A DNA stretch of 64,000 nucleotides from an uncultured Clostridia bacterium (lineage in GTDB: Bacteria; Bacillota; Clostridia; Christensenellales; Borkfalkiaceae): assembly GCA_944372525.1 (NCBI GenBank), contig CALVZL010000021.1, forward strand, positions 55,924 to 119,923, given 5' to 3'. Shown piece by piece: positions 35,129-43,398 of the stretch. Made by a program: the position numbers and the translations under genes. The notes beneath the pieces were generated by a model, which saw only the letters and a program-made list of their open reading frames with translations, was not told where the DNA came from and ran no database searches. Within the stretch, counting starts at the first letter, position 1. Each line of letters opens with the position of its first letter.

Positions 35129-36678
35129 GCAAAATTCCCTATGCGATCATCATCATGGACGGCTACGGTCTCTGCCCCGGACAGACGGGCAACGCGATCT
35201 TTCTCGACGGCAGCAAGAACGTGACCGCCCTGCGCAAAGAATACCCCTCCGCAACATTGGGCGCGAGCGGGCTGTCCGTGGGGCTGCCCGACGGACAGAT
35301 GGGAAATTCCGAAGTCGGCCACCTCAACATGGGCGCGGGAAGAATCGTCTACCAAGATCTCACCAAGATCACCAAAGAGATCGGCGACGGAGAATTTTTT
35401 GAAAATCCCGCTCTCATCAAGGCGATGGACAACGCAAAGGCGGCGGGCAAGAAACTGCATCTGTGGGGACTGCTCTCCGACGGCGGCGTGCACAGCCACA
35501 TCACGCACCTGTTTGCCCTGCTCGAAATGGCGAAACGGCGGGGCGTTCCGCAGACTTTCGTCCACTGTTTTATGGACGGCAGGGACGTCTCTCCGACGTC
35601 CGGCGTGACCTTCGTTGCACAGCTGCAGGAGGAGATCGCGCGCATCGGATACGGAAAGATCGCCTCGCTCTGCGGCAGATACTATGCCATGGACCGCGAC
35701 AACAACTGGGACCGCGTCGAAAAGGCGTACGATATGCTCACGCTCGGCACGGGCATCCCTGCGCAGGACCCCGAGCAGGCACTGCACGATTCCTATGAAA
35801 AGGACGTGACGGACGAATTTGTTTTGCCCACCAACATCGTAGAGAACGGCGCACCCGTTGCGCTCGTGGAAGAGGGCGATTCGATCATCTTCTTCAACTT
35901 CCGTCCCGACCGCGCGAGAGAACTCACCCGCGCCTTCTCGCAGAAAGACTTCGTCGTCCCGAAAGGAACGGCGTTCGAACGCAAGACGGGCTTCCTTCAT
36001 CCCGTCTATGTCTGTTTCACCGTCTACGACGCCGAGTTCGAAGGCGTCGAGATCGCCTTCCCCAAACAGAGCATGAAAAACACGCTCGGAGAATATCTCG
36101 CCTCCCTCGGAAAGACCCAGCTTCGCATCGCGGAGACCGAAAAATACGCACACGTCACCTTCTTTTTCAACGGCGGCGTGGAGGAACCCAATCCCGGGGA
36201 GACGCGCGTCCTCATCAATTCCCCGAAGGTCGCGACCTACGACCTCAAGCCGGAGATGTCTGCCTATGAGGTCACGGACAAAGTGCTCGAAGAACTGGAC
36301 ACGGGAAAATTCGACGTGATGATCCTCAATTTCGCCAACTGCGACATGGTCGGACATACGGGAGTCATCCCTGCAGCGGTCAAGGCCGTGCATACCGTCG
36401 ACGAATGTGCGAAAAAAGTGCTCGACAAGATCCTCTCTCTCGGCGGAAGCGCCCTGCTGACCGCCGACCACGGCAACGCGGACAAAATGCTTGCCGAAGA
36501 CGGATCCCCCTTTACGGCCCACACGACGAATCCGGTCCCCGTCGTTTTGGTATCCGAGAAGTTCCGTCACGCAACGCTGCGCAAAGACGGCGTGCTCGCC
36601 GATCTCGCCCCCACCCTGCTCACCGTTATGGGACTTCCTGTTCCGCCCGAGATGACGGGCAAGAGCCTGATCGAATAA
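35125..36678 (+). CDS. gpmI: 2,3-bisphosphoglycerate-independent phosphoglycerate mutase
   Basis: 517 residues, the standard iPGM length; interconverts 3- and 2-phosphoglycerate with two Mn2+ ions. It starts with IPYAIIIMDGYG (metal Asp). The GNSEVGHLNMGAGR block holds the phosphorylated Ser (about 62), and FMDGRDVSP, NFRPDRARE and TADHGNADKM supply substrate and metal ligands. Translationally coupled to tpiA. gap and pgk are not in the window. Confidence 0.97.
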   Translation: MSKIPYAIIIMDGYGLCPGQTGNAIFLDGSKNVTALRKEYPSATLGASGLSVGLPDGQMGNSEVGHLNMGAGRIVYQDLTKITKEIGDGEFFENPALIKAMDNAKAAGKKLHLWGLLSDGGVHSHITHLFALLEMAKRRGVPQTFVHCFMDGRDVSPTSGVTFVAQLQEEIARIGYGKIASLCGRYYAMDRDNNWDRVEKAYDMLTLGTGIPAQDPEQALHDSYEKDVTDEFVLPTNIVENGAPVALVEEGDSIIFFNFRPDRARELTRAFSQKDFVVPKGTAFERKTGFLHPVYVCFTVYDAEFEGVEIAFPKQSMKNTLGEYLASLGKTQLRIAETEKYAHVTFFFNGGVEEPNPGETRVLINSPKVATYDLKPEMSAYEVTDKVLEELDTGKFDVMILNFANCDMVGHTGVIPAAVKAVHTVDECAKKVLDKILSLGGSALLTADHGNADKMLAEDGSPFTAHTTNPVPVVLVSEKFRHATLRKDGVLADLAPTLLTVMGLPVPPEMTGKSLIE

Positions 36679-36686
36679 TCAAACGG

Positions 36687-36735
36687 AAAACACACCGCCC
36701 GTTGCCTTATGCGCCGGGCGGTGTGTTTTGTTGTT
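36687..36735. terminator. Bidirectional terminator between gpmI and the 36835 gene
   Basis: 15-bp stem AAAACACACCGCCCG/CGGGCGGTGTGTTTT (36687-36701 with 36715-36729). T-rich sequence follows on both strands. Confidence 0.8.
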
Positions 36736-36765
36736 AAAAAGCCGGATTTTTTGCCGGAGGGATGC

Positions 36766-36931
36766 TCCGCGGAGACGCTGAGACGGCGTTCGCAGTCGAC
36801 TACTTTTTTCTGCCCGACGTCCCGCGGGTCTTTGTCACAGAGAGAACGGATCGCCCGTGCAGACGCTTCCCTCCGTGGAGACGCTGAGACAGCGTTCGCA
36901 GTCGGCGACTTTTTTCTGCTCGCCGTCCCGC
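36766..36931. repeat. Imperfect 60-bp direct repeat at the 3' end of the 36835 gene
   Basis: Copies at 36766-36825 (downstream of the stop) and 36872-36931 (coding) match at 54 of 60 positions, 106 bp apart. On the minus strand each copy encodes QKKV-DCER-LSVS, the C-terminal motif of the neighbouring protein, but the downstream copy is in a different frame and follows the stop codon. Confidence 0.85.
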
Positions 36932-38013
36932 AAATAGAAGATATGCCGTCCGTTCGTGCAGTACAGTCCCCCGTCGGCGCAGAGGGCATAATCGCAGACT
37001 CCGCGCTTTAAGACCTCTTTCTTTTCTCCGTCGAAACGGATCAGCTCCCAGCTCATGGGAATAAATCCGCGTTCGCGGTCCTTAAACTTTTTGTTCCGCT
37101 TATATTCCCGCTCCGCTTCGATGAGACAGCCGTCGACATAGATTTTTCCCGAATTCTGTTCTCTTCCCTTTGTCGGATTGTCTCCGCCCGAAGTCAGGCT
37201 CTTTCCCGTAAACAGGACGACGAACGCCTGCACGAACAGGACGATCGCCTGAAAAATGCGGAAGGGAATGAGCAGCATCTCCAAAAAGACGTTCCCGCCT
37301 CTTCGTTCGCGGTTGGGACGGCGGATGCAATACAGCGTGCCGTCCGCCCCCTCCTTGGGCTTGACGAGGGAATATTTTTCTTCCCGCCGCAATTCCCGGA
37401 TCTCCAGCGTTTCGAGATCGATCGAACAGATCGCCGCGGGGGCATATTTCCCCGAAAAGCTTCCGTCCGCCGTTCTCCCCGCTCCCGCACTGTCAAATAA
37501 AATGCGGCCGTTTTCCGCCGAAAAAAAGGGATTGGCGTCGCGGGAATCCCCGTCCGTGAGCGTCTTAAGTTCCGACGTCGCACAGTCCAGAATCCCGATC
37601 TCCGAGGTGACGGGATCCGCGCGCACGGTAACGGCGTACCGAGCTCCCCCGCCCTGTACGGTCAGGATCTCCTCGTAAGAAGAAGAGAGGATGTGTTCTT
37701 CTCTCTCTTTCTCGTCGGCGGGATTTTTGCGATAAACCCCGGAAGAATCGTCGGTACTGAACGCATACACGATCTTGCCCTCGCTCAGCTGCACGCCGTT
37801 GATGCAGGCGGTGATCGTTCTTATGCCGCTTTGCCGGCGATCGTAATCGCCGCGGAACCGCGCCCCGTCGCCCATATGCTTCCACTCATCCCGTTTTGTG
37901 CGCGTTTCGGCGTACTCCCGCGCCCTCGAAATGTATTCGCTCTCTCTGAGCACCGACTTTTCTCCGTCGAAATACCCGATTTTCTCTCCGTCGGAAAAGG
38001 CAAATTTTTCCAT
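36835..38013 (-). CDS. Hypothetical protein with beta-propeller-like repeats and a membrane segment
   Basis: 392 residues. Most of it consists of short strands with turn motifs such as SDGEKIGYFDGEKSV, EGKIVYAFSTDDSSG, ENGRILFDSAG and DGTLYCIRRPNRE, reminiscent of TolB or propeller blades. A hydrophobic stretch (FLEMLLIPFRIFQAIVLFVQAFVVLF, about 244-269) would cross the membrane. The C-terminus has a Cys motif, VADCERCLSVS, that is duplicated just past the stop. Function unknown. The start has only a weak GAGAAG site. It stands alone, convergent with gpmI. Confidence 0.7.
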   Translation of the reverse strand: MEKFAFSDGEKIGYFDGEKSVLRESEYISRAREYAETRTKRDEWKHMGDGARFRGDYDRRQSGIRTITACINGVQLSEGKIVYAFSTDDSSGVYRKNPADEKEREEHILSSSYEEILTVQGGGARYAVTVRADPVTSEIGILDCATSELKTLTDGDSRDANPFFSAENGRILFDSAGAGRTADGSFSGKYAPAAICSIDLETLEIRELRREEKYSLVKPKEGADGTLYCIRRPNRERRGGNVFLEMLLIPFRIFQAIVLFVQAFVVLFTGKSLTSGGDNPTKGREQNSGKIYVDGCLIEAEREYKRNKKFKDRERGFIPMSWELIRFDGEKKEVLKRGVCDYALCADGGLYCTNGRHIFYLRDGEQKKVADCERCLSVSTEGSVCTGDPFSL

Positions 38014-38110
38014 CTTCTCACACTCTGTCCGTTTTGACCGATTTTATCGCATTCTTGGCAAAAAAGAAAGCATTTTCGCTTTTCGGCAAATTTGCTTTCT
38101 TTCGGTTTTT

Positions 38111-39493
38111 TTATTGTTCCTCCTCCGATTGTTCCCGAATCGGTTTCGGCGCGACAAGGTCGGGCATTTTCAGCCCCGCGGAGCGATAGATCTCTTCCAG
38201 CGGAGGAAGGCTTTTGAGCAGTCCCGAGAGAAATCCCGCCGTCGCATTTTTTCCGTCCTTTCCTTCGCCGCCGTCCCATACGGTCACCTTGTCGATCTTG
38301 ACGCCGGAAATTGCCTTGACCTGCTCGGCGACCAGTTTTTCCAGCTTTTCTGCGATAAGCAGCCGCACCGCTTCGTCGCTTGTTCCCGCACTTCTGACCA
38401 GAGCGTCCATACCTTCCGCCTGTTTGGTCAGTTTTTCCCGAAGTCCGCGCGCTTCTGCGTCCATCTTCGCATAGATCGCGTCCGCTTCGCCCTGCGCCTT
38501 TCTGCGCGTCTGTTCGGCAATCGCCTCCGCTTCGATTTCGAGTTTGCGTTTCTCGATGTCCGCCGCGACGATGATATCCGCCTCCCGCGTCGCTTTTTCG
38601 CGATCCGCACGGGAAACTTCTGCCTTCTGCTCTGCGACATAGCTCTCTTCGAGCGCCTGCGCCGCCTGCACTTTTTCTGCCGTAACCGCAAGGCGGAGGG
38701 CTTCCGCCTCTTTCTCGCGCAACACCGCACGCGAGCGCGCGATCTCTGCTTTCGCTTTGTTTTCTCCGTCGATCGCCGCAGACTCCGCCTCCGCGACCCG
38801 GATCCGCTGCTCCATCTTCGCATTCGCTTCTCCGATCGAACCCTTCTTGTCCTCTTCGGCAACGGAGATTTTGGCGTCGTTGATCGCTTTCGCCGCAGCC
38901 TCTTTTCCGAGCGCGATGATATATCCGGATTCGTCCGAAATATCCGTGACGTTCACGTTGATCAGACGCAGTCCCACCTTTTTCAGCTCTCCCTCCACGT
39001 TGCGGGAAATCGCCTCGAGAAATTTATCGCGGTCGGAGTTGATCTCTTCGATGTTCATCGTCGCAATGACAAGACGGAGCTGACCGAAGATGATGTCCCG
39101 CGCCAGATCGGAAATCTTCTGCAGCGTGAGCATTCTCAGGCGTTCCGCGGCGTTTTGCATAATCCCGGGATCGGTGGAAATTCCGACGGTGAAGATGCTC
39201 GGCACGTCGATGCGGATGTTCTGTTTGGAGAGCGCGCTCTTGAGGTCGACGGAGATCGCAAGCGGCGTCAGATCCATAAAGGTATATTTCTGAAAGAACG
39301 GCATGACGAAAGACGCGCCGCCGTGCACGCATTTGGCACTGCGGTAAGTCCCGTCGGGATTGGGACGGATCTTTCCGTAAATGATCATGATCTTGTCGGG
39401 CGGACAGGTTTTGTAGCGCACCGCCACGGTGAAAATGATCAGCATGAGAATGAGCACGACAACGACAATGACACCAACAATGACAGGGGACAT
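38111..39493 (-). CDS. floT: Flotillin family protein
   Basis: 460 residues: N-terminal membrane segment (4-24), SPFH/PHB domain (about 25-210) and a long Ala/Glu-rich coiled coil (about 215-370) with AEAES, EAEAIAEQTRRKAQGEADAIYAKM-type repeats, ending in an acidic tail. Such proteins scaffold functional membrane microdomains and influence membrane fluidity, as FloT/YuaG of Bacillus subtilis does. AAGGAGTGAT precedes the ATG. It follows the NfeD-like gene by 4 nt, the usual floT-nfeD pairing. Confidence 0.9.
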   Translation of the reverse strand: MSPVIVGVIVVVVLILMLIIFTVAVRYKTCPPDKIMIIYGKIRPNPDGTYRSAKCVHGGASFVMPFFQKYTFMDLTPLAISVDLKSALSKQNIRIDVPSIFTVGISTDPGIMQNAAERLRMLTLQKISDLARDIIFGQLRLVIATMNIEEINSDRDKFLEAISRNVEGELKKVGLRLINVNVTDISDESGYIIALGKEAAAKAINDAKISVAEEDKKGSIGEANAKMEQRIRVAEAESAAIDGENKAKAEIARSRAVLREKEAEALRLAVTAEKVQAAQALEESYVAEQKAEVSRADREKATREADIIVAADIEKRKLEIEAEAIAEQTRRKAQGEADAIYAKMDAEARGLREKLTKQAEGMDALVRSAGTSDEAVRLLIAEKLEKLVAEQVKAISGVKIDKVTVWDGGEGKDGKNATAGFLSGLLKSLPPLEEIYRSAGLKMPDLVAPKPIREQSEEEQ

Positions 39494-39497
39494 ACCA

Positions 39498-40121
39498 TCA
39501 CTCCTTTTTCAAATTTATTTCTTCCGCCTGAACTTCCTGCGTTTTCGCCGGATTTTTTCTTTCCACGACGGCAAAATCGTCTTGCCAGGACAGGATCACG
39601 ACCTGCTCGTCCGTCGCAATGCGGTTCGGATCGTCTGTCACGGCATCCGCCTCCATATATCTTCCCTGTGCGGTAAGCGTGATCTTTCCTCTTCCCGTGC
39701 GAGAAGACGGCACGGAGACATAGACGGTCGCCGTCTGTCCGACGAGTTTTTCTCCGACGAGATTTCCCGAACACTGCAATTTTGAAACGCCGCGCATGGC
39801 GAGCGCTACGCCGAACAGAGCGGCCGTTCCCGTGGCGATCGCAATGAGAACGGGAGCCCAGTTGTTTCCGGGCAACCCGGTCGCCGCCGCAAATCCGCAC
39901 CAACCGCCGAGCGCAAAAAAAGCAGTCATCCCCTTCACGGTGAAGAGAGAAAGTCCGCTGTCCGTGTCCATGTCTCCGTCGAAATCTTCGAAATCTCCGT
40001 CTCCGCCTCCCGCAAAGGAGACGACCAACAGAATGATCTGGATCACAAGCAACACGCTTGCGACAACGGAGATCCAAAAAAATACTTTCGAAAGTACGCT
40101 CAATTCAAGATACCAATTCAT
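39498..40121 (-). CDS. NfeD-like membrane protein (YuaF type)
   Basis: 207 residues: N-terminal TM (about 7-35), an acidic loop GDGDFEDFDGDMDTDSG (about 40-56), two further TMs (about 65-82 and 88-108) and a C-terminal OB-fold (about 118-190; LVGQTATVYVSVPSSRTGRGKITL, EQVVILSW). This is the short NfeD/YuaF type without the protease domain. It is located with flotillin and is thought to stabilise flotillin assemblies. GCGAGGTAAACT precedes the ATG. Confidence 0.85.
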   Translation of the reverse strand: MNWYLELSVLSKVFFWISVVASVLLVIQIILLVVSFAGGGDGDFEDFDGDMDTDSGLSLFTVKGMTAFFALGGWCGFAAATGLPGNNWAPVLIAIATGTAALFGVALAMRGVSKLQCSGNLVGEKLVGQTATVYVSVPSSRTGRGKITLTAQGRYMEADAVTDDPNRIATDEQVVILSWQDDFAVVERKNPAKTQEVQAEEINLKKE

Positions 40122-40166
40122 AGTTTACCTCGCATTCTCTGCATCCTCTTTCCGCCGCTCCCCGTT

Positions 40167-40640
40167 TCAGGAGAAAAACACGACGGGAATTTGTCTTTTC
40201 CGCGCATACGCCACGGTATATGCCGTTCCTCCGCCGTTTTTCATGCAATAGGCAAAGAGAACGTCCGCATGGTCTACCATCTCGCGATTTCTTGCGAGAT
40301 AGCATCCCGTAAAATAATGAGAAAAGATCACCCGTTTTTCGTCGCACAATTCGAGCAAACGGCGATATTCCCGTTTGTCTTCTCTCGAAAATCTCTCTTC
40401 CTGTCCCAAAAAAGGAATATACGCCTCCAATCCGACCCGATATCTTCCGGAGAGGTCCGTCAGACAGGAGAGTGCCGCCAGATCGAATCCCAGCGCCATT
40501 CCGCACAAAAACCGATCGCAACCCGCCTCAATCAGCTGTTCCAACCTGTCGCAGAGCGCGTTACGGTCAAAATCGGGCGGAAGCGTTCGATGTCCCGTGA
40601 TCGCGCAGGTCTTTCTCGGTTCATACTTCAGATAATTCAT
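40167..40640 (-). CDS. YpsA/DUF1273-like SLOG-family protein
   Basis: 157 residues with a Rossmann-like fold. Motifs match the DUF1273/SLOG group: CAITGHRTLP near the N-terminus, DRFLCGMALGFDLAA (nucleotide-derivative binding loop) and ARNREMVDHADVLFAYC near the C-terminus. Relatives are proposed to bind nucleotide-derived ligands. B. subtilis YpsA affects cell division. It overlaps the rsmG stop by 4 nt (ATGA), so translation is coupled. Confidence 0.8.
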   Translation of the reverse strand: MNYLKYEPRKTCAITGHRTLPPDFDRNALCDRLEQLIEAGCDRFLCGMALGFDLAALSCLTDLSGRYRVGLEAYIPFLGQEERFSREDKREYRRLLELCDEKRVIFSHYFTGCYLARNREMVDHADVLFAYCMKNGGGTAYTVAYARKRQIPVVFFS

Positions 40641-41338
40641 ACGATCGGATCTTTTCTCTCCTTTCCCCTCCCTCTGGGATAGAGAGAAGGCGTATGTCTG
40701 ATCTTTTTGACCACGGCAAGCGTCCTGCTTCCGTATCCTTGAGGAAGTTCGTAACGGTAGATCTGCTCCGTTTTTCCTCCCAATGCCTCAATTGCCCGTT
40801 CCGCTTCCGAGAATTCTTCCTCTTCTCTTCCCTTATAGGCGATCATCCTTCCTCCGAGCCGCAGAAAGGGAAGACAATATTCCGTCAGCGTATTCATGCG
40901 CGCGACCGCCCGTGCACAACAGACGTCGAACTTCTCCCGAAACGCGGCATCCCTCGCTCCCTCCTCTGCGCGGAGACAGCACACTTTCAACTGTCCGGGA
41001 ACCAGCCGTTCCGCCGCAATCTGAAGAAACTCGCATTTTTTTCTCACGCTTTCGAAGAGGGTAAACCGAAGATCTTTTCTTGCGATGCACAGCGGAAGAG
41101 AGGGAAATCCAGCCCCAGATCCGATCTCGGCACACGCTGCTCCCTGCGGAAAGAGGAATTCTCCCGCAAGCGAATCGTAAAAATGTTTATAATATACGTC
41201 CTTTTCTTCTGTCACCGCCGTCAGATTAAACTTTTTGTTGTATTCCAGCAGCAGAGCATAAAAAAAAGCAAACGCTTCCTTTTTTTCCCCCGTCAGCCAT
41301 TCCGACGCACGCAGAAAGCCCGGAAATTTTGCTTCCAT
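40637..41338 (-). CDS. rsmG: 16S rRNA m7G527 methyltransferase
   Basis: 233 residues. Family blocks: KKFNLTAVTEEKDVYYKHFYDSL (about 35-57), EIGSGAGFPSLPLCI (SAM motif, about 70-84), LFESVRKKCEFLQ, and FDVCCARAVARMNTLTEYCLPFLR with the conserved RAVA. A positively charged tail ends it. Often found close to oriC, as here. A -10 box 6 nt before the ATG predicts a leaderless transcript. It is the first gene on the left arm. Confidence 0.95.
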   Translation of the reverse strand: MEAKFPGFLRASEWLTGEKKEAFAFFYALLLEYNKKFNLTAVTEEKDVYYKHFYDSLAGEFLFPQGAACAEIGSGAGFPSLPLCIARKDLRFTLFESVRKKCEFLQIAAERLVPGQLKVCCLRAEEGARDAAFREKFDVCCARAVARMNTLTEYCLPFLRLGGRMIAYKGREEEEFSEAERAIEALGGKTEQIYRYELPQGYGSRTLAVVKKIRHTPSLYPRGRGKERKDPIV

Positions 41339-41344
41339 AATTTG

Positions 41345-41373
41345 ATTATATCACAATCCGTCCGCTTCCGCAA
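41345..41373 (-). promoter_or_regulatory. rsmG promoter, predicted leaderless start
   Basis: Minus strand TTGCGG (41368-41373), 17-bp spacer, perfect TATAAT (41345-41350), then CAAATT (6 nt) and the rsmG ATG. Confidence 0.78.
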
Positions 41374-41409
41374 GTCTTCCTGAAAAAAAGAACGCGCGGA
41401 AAAGAGAAA

Positions 41410-41735
41410 AAATAAGGTAGAATTGTGGAAAAAAGGACAAGTTGTTATCCACAATGTGGAAAACACTGTGGATAATTCTTTTTTTTCTTTCCTTTCTCCT
41501 CGTTTTTTCTCTTTTTTCCTCCCTGTCGTCCGACGGCGTTTCCTTTTTTCTCCACACAATTCCCGTTTTTCCACTTTGTTTCCACAAAAGAATCCACACC
41601 CGCAATTTCTCAAAAACAAAGGAAATTGCTTGAAAAATTCTCTTTTTTGGGCTATAATAGAGGAGAAAAAAAGTTGTCGACAATTCCACCGACACTATTA
41701 CTATTATTATATTTATTTTTTATAACAATACCACA
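41410..41735. other. Chromosome origin region (oriC) with DnaA boxes and DnaA-trio
   Basis: Perfect DnaA boxes lie at 41445-41453 (TTATCCACA) and 41467-41475 (reverse). One-mismatch boxes lie at 41424-41432 and 41455-41463 (TTTTCCACA, reverse), with further degenerate ones at about 41547-41600. A weaker box, TTGTCGACA (41674-41682), is followed by a GC cluster and then CTATTACTATTATTAT (41695-41710), five DnaA-trio triplets (read 3'-GAT/AAT-5' on the bottom strand), and an AT-rich stretch to 41727. This is the layout of the B. subtilis unwinding element. Gene orientation switches here. dnaA is not adjacent. Confidence 0.87.
41630..41658 (+). promoter_or_regulatory. dnaN promoter inside oriC
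   Basis: Plus strand TTGAAA (41630-41635), 17-bp spacer, perfect TATAAT (41653-41658). The leader crosses the DnaA-trio region, so DnaA bound there could influence dnaN transcription. Confidence 0.8.
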
Positions 41736-41749
41736 ACAGGAGGAAACCA

Positions 41750-42856
41750 ATGAAATTTATCTGCGACGGCCTCTCTCTTTCGGAAGCGGTGATGAAGACC
41801 AGCAAAGCGTGTGCCGTGCGTACCACTGCCCCCGTCTACGAATGCATCAAGCTCAGCGCATTCGGCGAATCGGTCACGCTGCTTGCAACGGACGGAGAAC
41901 TTTCTATTCAGAAATCCCTTCGGGCGGAAGTGTTTGAAGAGGGAGAGACCTGTGTTCCGGGAAAATTGTTTGCCGATTTTGTTGCAAAACTTTCCGAACT
42001 TGAAGTGACCGTGGAAACTTCGGAACGGGGAATGGAGATAAAATATTTGGATTCCGGCACCTTCATTCAGGTCATCGATGCGGCGGAATTCCCCAAGATC
42101 AATACCGAGATCGGGGAAAACAGTTTTGTCATGAAGAAGAGAGATCTGAAAAAGATCATTGCCGAGACGGCATTCTGTTGTGCGCAGGACGATTCCCGTC
42201 CCATTCTCAAAGGATGCCTTTTGGAGCTGGGAGAAAAGCTGGAAATGACTGCGCTCGACGGATATCGTCTTGCTGCGGCTTCCGCTCCGATTTTGTCCAA
42301 GACGGGAGAACAAAAAATCGTCTGTCCCGCGCGCACGCTGAACGAAATTTCCAAGATGATCACGGAGGAAGAAGGGGAGATCGTCGTCTATACGCAGGGA
42401 GGGATGCTGCTTGTCCGTTCGGAGGGGACGCTTGTCGTTTCCCGCCTGTATCAGGGAGAATTTATTCGGAAAGAGAGCGTCGTGCCCCGTGCTTTTACGA
42501 CGGAGACGCTGATTTCCCGCACAGAACTCATTTCCAGTCTGGAGCGGGCGCTTATTCTCATCCGAGGAGACAAAAACAACCTCGTCACACTGGAGATCGA
42601 CGCGAAGACCGTGCGCATTTCTTCCCTTTCTGAAGTGGGAACGCTGTCCGAAAGCGTACAGGCGCAGACAGAGGGAAAGGAACTGACGATCTCACTCAAT
42701 GCGAAATTTTTGCTTGACGCGCTGCGGGCGCTCGAAGAAGAACGGATAAAACTTTCGTTCAACGGCGCGATATCTCCTTTCATTTTGCAAAATGAAGAAG
42801 AAAAAGAGAATCTGTATCTGATTTTGCCCGTGAGAAATACACAGCAGACGGCATAA
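41750..42856 (+). CDS. dnaN: DNA polymerase III sliding clamp (beta subunit)
   Basis: 368 residues, three-domain clamp. MKFICDGLSLSEAVMKTSKA starts it, FAVSQDDSRPILKG-like FCCAQDDSRPILKGCLLEL is in domain 2, and the C-terminus LILPVRNTQ is close to the family end (LVMPMRL), part of the protein-binding groove. AGGAGGAAACC precedes the ATG. It is the first gene right of oriC and is followed by rpmH, an unusual order because dnaA normally precedes dnaN. Confidence 0.96.
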   Translation: MKFICDGLSLSEAVMKTSKACAVRTTAPVYECIKLSAFGESVTLLATDGELSIQKSLRAEVFEEGETCVPGKLFADFVAKLSELEVTVETSERGMEIKYLDSGTFIQVIDAAEFPKINTEIGENSFVMKKRDLKKIIAETAFCCAQDDSRPILKGCLLELGEKLEMTALDGYRLAAASAPILSKTGEQKIVCPARTLNEISKMITEEEGEIVVYTQGGMLLVRSEGTLVVSRLYQGEFIRKESVVPRAFTTETLISRTELISSLERALILIRGDKNNLVTLEIDAKTVRISSLSEVGTLSESVQAQTEGKELTISLNAKFLLDALRALEEERIKLSFNGAISPFILQNEEEKENLYLILPVRNTQQTA

Positions 42857-42860
42857 TTGC

Positions 42861-42889
42861 TTGACGAAGAGAAGAAAAATCTCTATAAT
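42861..42889 (+). promoter_or_regulatory. SigA-type promoter for rpmH-rnpA-yidD-yidC-jag
   Basis: Plus strand TTGACG (42861-42866), 17-bp spacer, perfect TATAAT (42884-42889), 32 bp before rpmH. Confidence 0.82.
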
Positions 42890-42921
42890 CAAATAAAAAA
42901 AACGGACGGAGAAATAATATT

Positions 42922-43056
42922 ATGAAGAGAACCTATCAGCCCAAAAAGAGACAGCGGAGCAAAGTACACGGATTCCGCAAGAGAATGGCGAGTGCCGGGG
43001 GAAGAAAAGTTCTGAAAAACAGAAGAAACAAGGGAAGAAAACATATTTCCGCATAA
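42922..43056 (+). CDS. rpmH: 50S ribosomal protein L34
   Basis: 44 residues, the exact family size: [20 protein letters not shown] at the start, [15 protein letters not shown] in the middle, ending KGRKHISA. Extremely basic. GGAG lies 10 nt before the ATG. First gene of the rpmH-rnpA-yidD-yidC-jag cluster. Confidence 0.98.
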   Translation: MKRTYQPKKRQRSKVHGFRKRMASAGGRKVLKNRRNKGRKHISA

Positions 43057-43065
43057 CGGCAGGAC

Positions 43066-43398
43066 ATGAAGTATCTGCGTCTGAAAAACAAAAAGGATTT
43101 CGAGAAAGTCCTCCGAACGGGGAAGCGGTCGTACGGAAGATCGCTGATGATCGTCTTTCTTCCTTCCCGAGAAGTGAAGATGGCGGTTTGTGTGGGGAAA
43201 AAATACGGAAAGAGCGTGAAAAGAAATCGGATCAAACGGCTTTTGCGCGAGGCATTCCGCAATTGCGGCGAGCAGTTTCGCCCCGGTTCTTATCTTCTCA
43301 TTCCGAAAGTAGCCGAAGAATATTCTTTGAAGCAATTCAGGCGGGATCTCGTAGCCGCAGGGAAAAAGGACGCGCTCTTTGAAACTCCGATTGCGTAG
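43066..43398 (+). CDS. rnpA: Ribonuclease P protein component
   Basis: 110 residues, basic. Binds the RNase P RNA and helps cleave tRNA 5' leaders. The RNR motif SVKRNRIKRLLREAFR (about 49-64) and start LRLKNKKDFEKVLRTGKR are diagnostic. It follows rpmH by 9 nt. Its end overlaps the proposed TTG start of yidD. Confidence 0.95.
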   Translation: MKYLRLKNKKDFEKVLRTGKRSYGRSLMIVFLPSREVKMAVCVGKKYGKSVKRNRIKRLLREAFRNCGEQFRPGSYLLIPKVAEEYSLKQFRRDLVAAGKKDALFETPIA

